Positions 6,240 through 13,319 of a stretch of DNA of 15,844 nucleotides are shown here, piece by piece. The notes below the pieces were generated by a model. It did no database searches, was not told where the DNA came from, and worked only from the letters and a program-made list of their open reading frames with translations. The position numbers and the translations under genes are program-made. Numbering within the stretch: the stretch's first letter is position 1; the number at the start of each line of letters is the position of its first letter. Source of the DNA: Mucilaginibacter sp. (GTDB lineage Bacteria > Bacteroidota > Bacteroidia > Sphingobacteriales > Sphingobacteriaceae); NCBI GenBank assembly GCA_019235595.1, contig JAFAKI010000108.1, forward strand, positions 1 through 15,844, written 5' to 3'.

Positions 6240-6395
6240 GATCCAAAGTAAAAGAATTATTGTGTTTTATCCAAATTTTGTAACCATTTATTTACAATGT
6301 TTTTAGTTTGAGATTATGAATCACAAAGGTAAATAGTTGATTTTGGCATATAAGTACCAGATAATTAATGGTTAATTTGCTCCAAATTTTTTTCA

Positions 6396-8273
6396 ATGCT
6401 AAAAACTACATTATTATCTATTGTTCTTGCAATTATTTTTCTGCAAGCAAGTTCGCAGGAACTTTATATGCCGCGGGATATTAAGCTGGCATATCAAAAA
6501 GGTACTCGGTCGACAGATGGCCGTCCGGGAAAAAATTACTGGCAAAATTTCGGAAGATATGATATAAGTATATCCGTTGCTCCGCCAAACCTAAATGTTA
6601 AGGGTGTTGAGCATATCACCTATGTAAATAATAGCCCCGATACACTTAGGCGGCTGAATATGAAACTCATCATGAATATTCACCGTCCAGGTGCTGCGAG
6701 ATTCTCCTCCACATCTGCTGATTACTTGACAGACGGTATACAGGTGGACACTTTTAAAGTGAACGGTGAGAAAAAAACATGGAATAATGTGACCGCGAAG
6801 GCCACCAATCAAGGTGTAAGTTTGTCTAAACCACTAATGCCGCATGATTCGGTAAAACTGGATATTGCCTGGCATTATCAATTAGCGAAAGGCCCGGGCA
6901 GGGAGGGGGTGATCGATTCAACTTCTTTCTACCTGGCTTATTTCTATCCCCGCGTTTCAGTTTATGATGATTATAACGGCTGGGACAGGCTGGATTTTTT
7001 GGACGCACAGGAGTTTTATAACGACTTTAATGACTATACACTGAATGTGACCGTTCCAAAAAACTTCATAGTTTGGGCAACAGGCACCCTGCAAAATGCT
7101 AAGCAAGTGTTGCAGCCAGAGTATGCAGCCCGGTTAGAAAAGTCTTTTACAAGCGATTCTACTATTCACATAGCTACCCAGGAAGATTTAGCTAAAAAAG
7201 CTATTACCGCTCAAAACGATTTGAATACCTGGACATGGAAAGCAACCGATATCAGCGACGTAGCCGTTGGCATCAGCGATCATTACGACTGGGATGCTGC
7301 CAGTGTATTGGTTGACGATGCTGCTAACCGCCGTGCCAGTATGCAGGCCGCATTCCAGGATAAATCGCAGGATTTTCATCATTCGGTACAGTTTGGCCGT
7401 AACGCTTTAGGATGGTTCTCTCACAATTGGCCTGGCGTTCCGTACCCTTTCCCAAAAATGACCGCATTCCAGGGCTTTGCTGATATGGAATACCCGATGA
7501 TGGTAAATGATAGTCACACAGATGATCTGAGATTTGCTCAATTGGTGCAGGATCATGAGATCGCCCATACCTATTTCCCGTTCTATATGGGCATTAATGA
7601 AAGCCGCTATGCTTTTATGGACGAGGGCTGGGCGACAACCCATGAGTTGTTAATTGGCAAGACGGAAACCAACGTTAAACAGGCAGAAGATTTTTATAAG
7701 CAGTTTCGTGTCAATTATTGGATTCATGACAAGTCAACTGCCGAAGACCTGCCGGTGATCACCCCATCAAGTGAGGAACGTGCGGCATACGGCAATAATT
7801 CTTACGGCAAGCCATCATTAAGCTACCTGGCCCTGAAAGATATGCTGGGGGACGAATTGTTTAAGAAAGCGTTGCATAATTATATGAACAACTGGCACGG
7901 CAAACACCCTATTCCGTGGGATTATTTTAATTCGATGAACAGCGGATCGGGCAAAAATCTAAATTGGTTCTTCAATAACTGGTTCTTTACTAATTATTAT
8001 GACGACCTTGCTTTGGAGAACGTAACCAAAACTGCTGCAGGTTATAAAGCTGACGTGAAAAATGTTGGCGGGTTTGTCATTCCGTTTGACGTTAAAGTAA
8101 CCTATGGAGATGGAACCACTGAAAGCTTCCACCAAACGCCTGCGGTTTGGGAAAAGAACCAGAAGCAGATTGCAATCCTGATCAAAACTACCAAGACAGT
8201 AAAAGCGGTTGTACTTGATAATGGAATATTTATGGATGCTGATGAAAGCAATAATAAATGGATTGCTAAATAA
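6396..8273 (+). CDS. Secreted M1-family zinc metallopeptidase (aminopeptidase-like)
   Basis: A 625-residue M1 (gluzincin) peptidase. A signal peptide covers about 1-20 (hydrophobic run, cut near QASSQ), so it acts in the periplasm or outside. An N-terminal beta domain precedes the catalytic domain. The zinc site is HEIAH (His387, Glu388, His391) followed 19 residues on by Glu410 in DEGWA, a perfect HExxH-x18-E. Tyr470 in SYGKPS is the likely transition-state Tyr. The exopeptidase motif, GxMEN in classical members, reads GFADMEYP (360-367), with the MEYP variant usual in secreted Bacteroidota members. A C-terminal domain follows. It removes N-terminal residues from peptides, probably for nutrition. 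It is transcribed alone and ends at a strong two-way terminator. Confidence 0.94.
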   Translation: MLKTTLLSIVLAIIFLQASSQELYMPRDIKLAYQKGTRSTDGRPGKNYWQNFGRYDISISVAPPNLNVKGVEHITYVNNSPDTLRRLNMKLIMNIHRPGAARFSSTSADYLTDGIQVDTFKVNGEKKTWNNVTAKATNQGVSLSKPLMPHDSVKLDIAWHYQLAKGPGREGVIDSTSFYLAYFYPRVSVYDDYNGWDRLDFLDAQEFYNDFNDYTLNVTVPKNFIVWATGTLQNAKQVLQPEYAARLEKSFTSDSTIHIATQEDLAKKAITAQNDLNTWTWKATDISDVAVGISDHYDWDAASVLVDDAANRRASMQAAFQDKSQDFHHSVQFGRNALGWFSHNWPGVPYPFPKMTAFQGFADMEYPMMVNDSHTDDLRFAQLVQDHEIAHTYFPFYMGINESRYAFMDEGWATTHELLIGKTETNVKQAEDFYKQFRVNYWIHDKSTAEDLPVITPSSEERAAYGNNSYGKPSLSYLALKDMLGDELFKKALHNYMNNWHGKHPIPWDYFNSMNSGSGKNLNWFFNNWFFTNYYDDLALENVTKTAAGYKADVKNVGGFVIPFDVKVTYGDGTTESFHQTPAVWEKNQKQIAILIKTTKTVKAVVLDNGIFMDADESNNKWIAK

Positions 8274-8299
8274 CTCGCAGAGCCCTACATGTTCCTGAA

Positions 8300-8333
8300 A
8301 AGAAAAATGCCCGTCCAAGCGGGCATTTTTCTT
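8300..8333. terminator. Bidirectional terminator between peptidase and YtxH genes
   Basis: A 14-bp perfect stem (8300-8313 with 8320-8333) has core AATGCCCG, a 6-base loop, and A/T runs on both sides. It lies between the plus-strand peptidase (stop 8273) and the minus-strand YtxH gene (stop 8355), so it serves both. Confidence 0.92.
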
Positions 8334-8354
8334 AAATGGGCTATCGATGAGTAA

Positions 8355-8687
8355 TTAAGCGTCCTGGATGGAATCTTTTAACTCATCTGCACCACTTTTT
8401 GCCTTTGATTTAATACTATCTACTACGCCGTCTTTATAATTTGACAGCTCATCTACTGCACTCCTGAATTTTGATTTTGATTTTTCAAGGGTATTACTGC
8501 CATATTCACGTATGCTGCTGGCAGCAGATTCAGCCTTATTGCGGGCCGAACTAACAAGGTCGTCTACATAATCTGCTATATCTTCTCTTAACTCAGAGCC
8601 GCTGCTTGGAGCCAATAATAAAGCCACCGCTGCGCCTACAGCTGCACCTGCTAAAAGTGCTACTATTACTTTTGCCTGATCTTTCAT
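8355..8687 (-). CDS. YtxH domain membrane protein, small stress-type
   Basis: A 110-residue protein. An N-terminal transmembrane segment of the glycine-zipper type (about 8-27, LLAGAAVGAAVALLLAPSSG) is followed by an amphipathic, charged helical tail with heptad-like spacing of Ala, Ser and Lys. The GAAxGAAxxLLxAPxSG signature defines the YtxH family, found in many general-stress regulons; its biochemical role is unknown. Topology is one membrane helix with the tail on one side. The gene ends at the shared terminator, and upstream it is separated by 124 bases from the cold-shock gene on the same strand, which has its own terminator. Confidence 0.9.
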   Translation of the reverse strand: MKDQAKVIVALLAGAAVGAAVALLLAPSSGSELREDIADYVDDLVSSARNKAESAASSIREYGSNTLEKSKSKFRSAVDELSNYKDGVVDSIKSKAKSGADELKDSIQDA

Positions 8688-8757
8688 TTTTGCGTGTTTA
8701 AAAGGTTAATCTTTAAGAGTCTAACAACAAAAAAAAGATAGTGTTTTTTTATTAAAT

Positions 8758-8784
8758 AAAAAAGTCCCGTTGAAAAAACGGGAC
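8758..8784 (-). terminator. Terminator of the cold-shock gene
   Basis: On the minus strand an 8-bp stem (GTCCCGTT, 8777-8784 with 8764-8771) is followed by TTTTTT (8758-8763). It lies 27 bases past the cold-shock gene stop, insulating it from the YtxH gene. Confidence 0.85.
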
Positions 8785-8811
8785 CAATACGATTGACTTA
8801 GGGAGTTATGA

Positions 8812-9006
8812 TTAAATAACTTTTACATTTACCGCATTTAAGCCTTTACGTCCGTTTTGTACTTCGAACTCAACTTGATCGTTTTCACGGATCTCGTCGA
8901 TCAGGCCTGTAGAATGAACAAAGATATCCTGGCTACCATCAGATGGGACGATAAAACCAAAGCCTTTTGTTTCATTAAAGAATTTAACTGTTCCTTGTTT
9001 TTGCAT
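8812..9006 (-). CDS. CspA-family cold-shock protein
   Basis: A 64-residue single cold-shock domain, the usual length for the family. Both RNA-binding motifs are present: RNP1 as KGFGFI (about 14-19) and RNP2 as DIFVHST (about 27-33). It starts MQKQGTVKFFNETKGFGF, as typical Bacteroidota Csp proteins do. It is a cytoplasmic nucleic-acid chaperone that melts mRNA structure, though whether it is cold-induced cannot be told from sequence. Upstream on the minus strand is a 140-base region shared with the divergent ATPase gene. It contains a 9-bp inverted repeat 42 bases before the start, which could be a leader hairpin. It is transcribed alone. Confidence 0.96.
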   Translation of the reverse strand: MQKQGTVKFFNETKGFGFIVPSDGSQDIFVHSTGLIDEIRENDQVEFEVQNGRKGLNAVNVKVI

Positions 9007-9047
9007 TATATTATTTTTTGAAAGCGCGCAAGATAGTTATAATATTT

Positions 9048-9071
9048 CGTATAAATAAAAGGATTTATACG
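9048..9071. repeat. 9-bp perfect inverted repeat between cspA-like and ATPase genes
   Basis: CGTATAAAT (9048-9056) and ATTTATACG (9063-9071) are exact complements around AAAAGG. The repeat lies in the divergent intergenic region, 42 bases from the cold-shock start and 76 bases from the ATPase start. It can be a leader hairpin of the cold-shock mRNA or a protein-binding site. The 9-mer ATTTCGTAT also occurs twice here (9044-9052 and 9113-9121). Confidence 0.75.
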
Positions 9072-9146
9072 GGAAAATATTTTTCTTACTTGTAGTTTCC
9101 TTCATTGATAGGATTTCGTATCTTTAAAAACCTTTGACCTTTATTT

Positions 9147-11030
9147 ATGATTGATTGTAAGCCCTTAATCACAAAAACCAAAATTCTGTATGATTTCTGT
9201 TATGATGTCCAAGAAAATGGCATAGACCTTCAATCTGTTAAAAAATGGAGAAGTGTTGCTGTTGATGCTTTTGTTATAATAAACAAATATGATCCCGAGT
9301 TGAATTATATGAAAGCAATCATTAGTGATTTTTTACTATGCGACGAAGTGGTATCTAACATTGAAATTGAAGAAAATGATTCAACAAGGAGCCATAAAAA
9401 AGAGCATATAACAGATTCACTGAAAAATAGCTTTAATCAAATAAATGAAGCTTTTGAGAAACTAAGTTTTAACCTGAAATTTTTCGGACAATTAAATTTT
9501 TTTGACAACAACATCGTAGCAGTTGGCGCAAACGGGAGTGGCAAAACATCTTTAGCAGATAATTTAAGAACTAACTTAAATAATAATGGTTTAGTTATTT
9601 CGGCACAAAGAGTTCTATTTATACCTGGATTTGAAAGCATCCCAACATTAAAAATAACGGAGAATAGGTGGTCTGCTTTAAATAAGAAATCCCGAACATT
9701 TAAGGATATTCAAGATTTTTTGGAAATCAAAGAAGAATTTGAATATGTGTTGAGCAATTTGATAGCTAAACATATAGGGCATGCTAATAAATATTTTAAT
9801 AGTAGTTTACTAGAGGTACAAAATAATGAACGCATTACCCCTCCAACTAAATCGCAATTAGAAGAAACTTTAGAAATATGGAATGATGTTTTTGATTATC
9901 GGAAACTAATTCTGAGCGATGGGATTAATATTATTGTTACAATAAAGGAAATTCAAGGAAACAACGATAATTCTTATGAACCAATTAGACTAAGCGAAGG
10001 CGAAAAGGCTGCATTGTATTTGATTGGTCAAGTTATACAAGCACCTAAAAAAGGCTTTATTATTATTGATGAACCTGAAATGTATCTACATAAGACCATC
10101 ATCTCAAGGCTTTGGAATAAGTTAGAAGCTTTGAGAGACGATTGCATATTTATTTATCTTACTCATGATTTGGATTTTGCGACAAGTAGAGGTACTGCAA
10201 AAAAGGTTTGGATTAAATCTTTTGAATATCCGAACTCGTGGAATATTGAAGAAATTCCTGATAACGAAATTCCAGAAGCACTAATGCTAGAATTATTAGG
10301 AAGCCGTAAGAATATATTATTTTGTGAAGGAGCAAAGGATAGCATTGACGCAAATATCTATAAAATCCTTTTTCCTAATACAACCGTTATCCCGGTTGGC
10401 AGTTGCTTAAATGTGATAAATTTTACCAAGGCATATAACAAAATTCCTATTGTAAATACCAAAGCTTTTGGATTGATTGATTCTGACTTCCATTCAAGAG
10501 AAAGATTAGATTCTCTAGTTAAAGAAAAGATTTTTAATTTTTCGATGGCCGAGGTTGAAAATCTGTTTCTTATTAATGACTACTTAATTGAAGCCGCTGA
10601 CCGACTTTTTATAGATAAATCTAAAATTCAGTTATTTAAGAATGATGTATTATCCAGCCTGGAAACCGAAATAGAAATACAAGCGGCAAAATATGTTTCA
10701 TGTAAAATAAATAATTATTTTAAGGATTCAGATTTATCAAATGGGAACAACAAGGACTTAGTTAGAGAGAATTTCTCCAAATTTACTGGACAAATAGAAA
10801 TTGATAAATGGTTTGAGGAAAGAGTTATTTTCCTTAAAAGGATCGTAAAAACTAGTAACTATTCTGAAGCTATAAAAGTTTATAATAATAAGGGACTAAA
10901 ACAAATAGCCGATAGATATTTCAATAGAAATTTTGTCGATTTTGCGATAAAACATATAGCTAATGAGGAAAGATTGCAAAGTATTATCAAAAATGTATTT
11001 CCTGAACAATTGTTGCGATTGACAAATTAA
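9147..11030 (+). CDS. ABC/AAA15-type ATPase fused to DUF4435/TOPRIM domain, putative anti-phage protein
   Basis: A 627-residue protein. Residues 1-105 form a helical N-terminus I do not recognise. The ATPase has Walker A GANGSGKT (127-134), signature LSEGEK (282-287), Walker B FIIIDEPEMYLH (Asp308, Glu309) and a switch His340 in LTHD. A TOPRIM-like part follows: Glu394 in LFCEGAKD, then Asp445 and Asp447 in GLIDSDFH, and EVENLFL (469-475), the pattern typical of DUF4435. In PARIS the same two modules occur as AriA (ATPase) and AriB (DUF4435 effector), sometimes fused; GajA and OLD nucleases are related. The gene is visibly more AT-rich than its neighbours and stands alone between a divergent cold-shock gene and a convergent HAD gene, suggesting acquisition. 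A weak -7 box, TATCTTTA, lies at 9119-9126. Exact system type is uncertain. Confidence 0.85.
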   Translation: MIDCKPLITKTKILYDFCYDVQENGIDLQSVKKWRSVAVDAFVIINKYDPELNYMKAIISDFLLCDEVVSNIEIEENDSTRSHKKEHITDSLKNSFNQINEAFEKLSFNLKFFGQLNFFDNNIVAVGANGSGKTSLADNLRTNLNNNGLVISAQRVLFIPGFESIPTLKITENRWSALNKKSRTFKDIQDFLEIKEEFEYVLSNLIAKHIGHANKYFNSSLLEVQNNERITPPTKSQLEETLEIWNDVFDYRKLILSDGINIIVTIKEIQGNNDNSYEPIRLSEGEKAALYLIGQVIQAPKKGFIIIDEPEMYLHKTIISRLWNKLEALRDDCIFIYLTHDLDFATSRGTAKKVWIKSFEYPNSWNIEEIPDNEIPEALMLELLGSRKNILFCEGAKDSIDANIYKILFPNTTVIPVGSCLNVINFTKAYNKIPIVNTKAFGLIDSDFHSRERLDSLVKEKIFNFSMAEVENLFLINDYLIEAADRLFIDKSKIQLFKNDVLSSLETEIEIQAAKYVSCKINNYFKDSDLSNGNNKDLVRENFSKFTGQIEIDKWFEERVIFLKRIVKTSNYSEAIKVYNNKGLKQIADRYFNRNFVDFAIKHIANEERLQSIIKNVFPEQLLRLTN

Positions 11031-11076
11031 TAATTCTGCGTAAACTCGTATAGTTGATTTGTAAATTGAGATTAGT

Positions 11077-11727
11077 TTAAAATAAAGATTTCATATAACT
11101 ATCGGTAAAATCATTCGCGAAGTGTAATATATTTTTGAAGCCTTCAAATTCTTCAGCCTGATGCGTCGTTGTCAATACGACTGAACTCATTCCAGCATTT
11201 TGCGCTGCCTCAACACCCTTTGGTACATCCTCAAATACCAAACAGTCAGCAGGCTCAACATTAAGCAATTGTGCAGCTTTCAGAAAGGTCTCTGGATGGG
11301 GTTTGCTGAAAACAACGTCATCAGCGCTCACTATGGCTTTAAAATAATGCCTGATATTCAAATTGTCGAGCACAAAATCAATATTGAAAGGAATAGCTGC
11401 CGAACCGATAGCCATGGGTATGCCCGCTTGATAGGCTTTTTCAAGAAAGTCCATCAAGCCGGGTAACAACTGCAAATGCGGTAAAAACTCCTGTTGATAA
11501 CGCTTCTCTTTTTCGATGGACAAACGGTCCATCTCTTCAGCTGTAAACTTGCCGGCGCCAAACATCCTCACCAATACTTCCTGGTTTTTACCATACATCT
11601 GCGGTTTCACTTCATCCCAGGTAAAATGACCACCCAGAATGTCGTTCAATGTATACAGCCAGCCACGGGTATGGTATTCCATGTCGTTGATCATGGTGCC
11701 GTTCAAGTCAAAAATAAAAGAGCGCAT
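11077..11727 (-). CDS. HAD-superfamily hydrolase, beta-phosphoglucomutase-like, with DxN motif I
   Basis: A 216-residue HAD protein of the cap-type I group (beta-phosphoglucomutase / sugar phosphatase). Motif I reads FDLNGTM with nucleophile Asp7, but the acid/base Asp at +2 is Asn9. Motif II is GSAA, motif III is the Lys in SKPHPETF, and motif IV is VFEDVPKGVEAA. The helical cap spans about 16-80. Many HAD phosphatases and mutases use the +2 Asp, so the Asn suggests altered chemistry. I recall DLNGT versions in other Bacteroidota, so it is probably a lineage trait. It follows araA by 91 bases on the same strand and may be co-transcribed with the arabinose genes, possibly acting on a sugar phosphate. 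Its stop faces the ATPase gene with 46 bases and no clear terminator between. Confidence 0.88.
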   Translation of the reverse strand: MRSFIFDLNGTMINDMEYHTRGWLYTLNDILGGHFTWDEVKPQMYGKNQEVLVRMFGAGKFTAEEMDRLSIEKEKRYQQEFLPHLQLLPGLMDFLEKAYQAGIPMAIGSAAIPFNIDFVLDNLNIRHYFKAIVSADDVVFSKPHPETFLKAAQLLNVEPADCLVFEDVPKGVEAAQNAGMSSVVLTTTHQAEEFEGFKNILHFANDFTDSYMKSLF

Positions 11728-11730
11728 AGT

Positions 11731-11764
11731 AGAGATTAGAGATTAGTTGACCAGTGATTAGTTG
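11731..11764. repeat. Short direct repeats of GATTAG before the HAD gene
   Basis: GAGATTAG occurs twice back to back, sharing one base (11732-11739 and 11739-11746). GATTAGTTG occurs at 11741-11749 and again at 11756-11764. Another GAGATTAG lies at 11068-11075, just beyond the gene's other end. The cluster sits in the leader of the HAD gene within the araA-HAD gap. Its role is unknown. Confidence 0.6.
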
Positions 11765-11818
11765 TGCCTGTTTAATTCTTGGCGAAAATAAGTCAACGAA
11801 ATCATTTAATCATAAAAA

Positions 11819-13309
11819 TCAACGGTAATACACCTCGCTCCATTTTAATTCATTCTTAAACTGACGCAGATTGGTTTCTTTTCCAATTAGTACGCACTCA
11901 ATTCCAGCCATTTCTGCAAAATCCTGTAAATGTTCAGCAGTAAGGTTTTGGCTGTAGCAGGTATGATGAGCTCCGCCAGCCAATATCCAGGCTGCGCAAC
12001 CGGTTTTCATATCCGGATAGGGCTTCCATAGTACGCGTGCAACTGGTAGTTTAGGCAGATCATGAGTTGGCGCTATGGCTTCAACTTCGTTTACCAGCAA
12101 ACGGAAACGATTGCCCATGTCAATCACAGAAGCATTTAAAGCAGGACCTGCAGCAACATTAAATACCAAGCGAACCGGATCGGCTTTGCCGCCAATTCCA
12201 AGCGGGTGAATTTCACATTTTGCTTTTCCATCGGCAATCGATTCGCATATTTCGAGCATGTGAGAGCCTAAAACCATCGAATTATTCGGGTCGAAGTGAT
12301 AGGTGTAATCTTCCATAAAGGCATTACCGCCTTTTAATCCGCTGCCCATCACTTTCATCGCACGAACTAAAGCGGCAGTCTTCCAATCGCCTTCAGCTCC
12401 AAATCCGTAGCCTTTACCCATCAGGCGTTGAGATGCAATGCCCGGCAATTGAATCATGCCATGCAAATCTTCAAAGGTATCTGTATAGCCTTTAAAATTA
12501 CCATCCTGCAAAAAGGCAGTTAGACCTAACTCGATCTTTGCTGCTTCGCGCAAAGCATTATATTGATCACCACCTTTTCTTAAAGCAGGAACAACAGCAT
12601 ATTTTTCTTCATATTCATTGGTCAACGTATCAATCTCTTTATCGCTGATCGCATTGATCACTTTTACCAGGTCACCCACGCCATGTGTATTTACTGAATA
12701 GCCAAACTTCAGTTCTGCCTCTACTTTATCACCTTCGGTAACAGCCACGTAGCGCATATTGTCACCAAAACGGACAAATCGTGCTCCCTGCCAATCATTC
12801 CAGCCTGCTGCGGCGCGGCTCCAGGTGTTTATTTGCTCCAACACTTCATTGTCTTGCCAGTGGCCCACCACCACCTTGCGCTCCAAACGCATTCTTGACA
12901 TAATGAAACCAAACTCACGGTCACCGTGGGCGCTTTGGTTCAGGTTCATAAAGTCCATGTCGATGCTATCCCACGGAATGTCGCGATTAAACTGTGTATG
13001 GAGGTGAAGCAGGGGTTTTTGTAATATTTTCAGTCCGCCGATCCACATTTTGGCAGGGGAGAAGGTGTGCATCCATGCAATGATACCAATACAGTTTTTT
13101 GTAGTATTTGCTTCCTGACAAATGCTGTATATTTCTTCAGTCGATTTTACGGTAGGCTTAAAAACTACGCGAACAGGTATTTGCTTTGCCGAATCTAATG
13201 CTTGGGCTATTTGTTGCGAATGCTCGGCTACCTGTCTTAGTGTTTCTTCACCGTATAAATGCTGGCTGCCGGTTACAAACCATACTTCAAATGTTTTAAG
13301 GTCTATCAT
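11819..13309 (-). CDS. araA: L-arabinose isomerase
   Basis: A 496-residue cytoplasmic enzyme that turns L-arabinose into L-ribulose using Mn2+. The length matches AraA (about 500), and all family motifs are seen: FVTGSQHLYGEETLRQV at the N-terminus, GFGAEGDWKTAALVRAMK, FMEDYTYHF, GSHMLEIC and AGGAHHTCYS. The metal ligands and catalytic residues (two Glu and two His, in GAEGDWK, MEDYTYH, GSHMLE and GGAHHT) are intact. It starts at ATG 13309, 10 bases after the GH43 stop, and is part of the araB-araD-GH43-araA operon read on the minus strand. No promoter of its own is evident. Confidence 0.98.
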   Translation of the reverse strand: MIDLKTFEVWFVTGSQHLYGEETLRQVAEHSQQIAQALDSAKQIPVRVVFKPTVKSTEEIYSICQEANTTKNCIGIIAWMHTFSPAKMWIGGLKILQKPLLHLHTQFNRDIPWDSIDMDFMNLNQSAHGDREFGFIMSRMRLERKVVVGHWQDNEVLEQINTWSRAAAGWNDWQGARFVRFGDNMRYVAVTEGDKVEAELKFGYSVNTHGVGDLVKVINAISDKEIDTLTNEYEEKYAVVPALRKGGDQYNALREAAKIELGLTAFLQDGNFKGYTDTFEDLHGMIQLPGIASQRLMGKGYGFGAEGDWKTAALVRAMKVMGSGLKGGNAFMEDYTYHFDPNNSMVLGSHMLEICESIADGKAKCEIHPLGIGGKADPVRLVFNVAAGPALNASVIDMGNRFRLLVNEVEAIAPTHDLPKLPVARVLWKPYPDMKTGCAAWILAGGAHHTCYSQNLTAEHLQDFAEMAGIECVLIGKETNLRQFKNELKWSEVYYR

Positions 13310-13319
13310 ATTAGTTTTG

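Noticed and set aside
6372..6379. TTAATTTG before the M1 peptidase as a -7 promoter box
   Set aside because: The second base does not fit TAnnTTTG, and the nearest TTTG (6342-6345) is 26 bases away, too far for a credible pair.
7959..8318. Minus-strand open frame of 119 codons opposite the M1 peptidase end
   Set aside because: It lies antisense to conserved peptidase coding sequence and runs across the terminator. No family resemblance.
11031..11076. Possible attachment site or terminator at the right edge of the ATPase gene
   Set aside because: Only 4-bp complementary stretches and short AT-rich similarity to the left edge were found. No exact direct repeat or stem could be supported.
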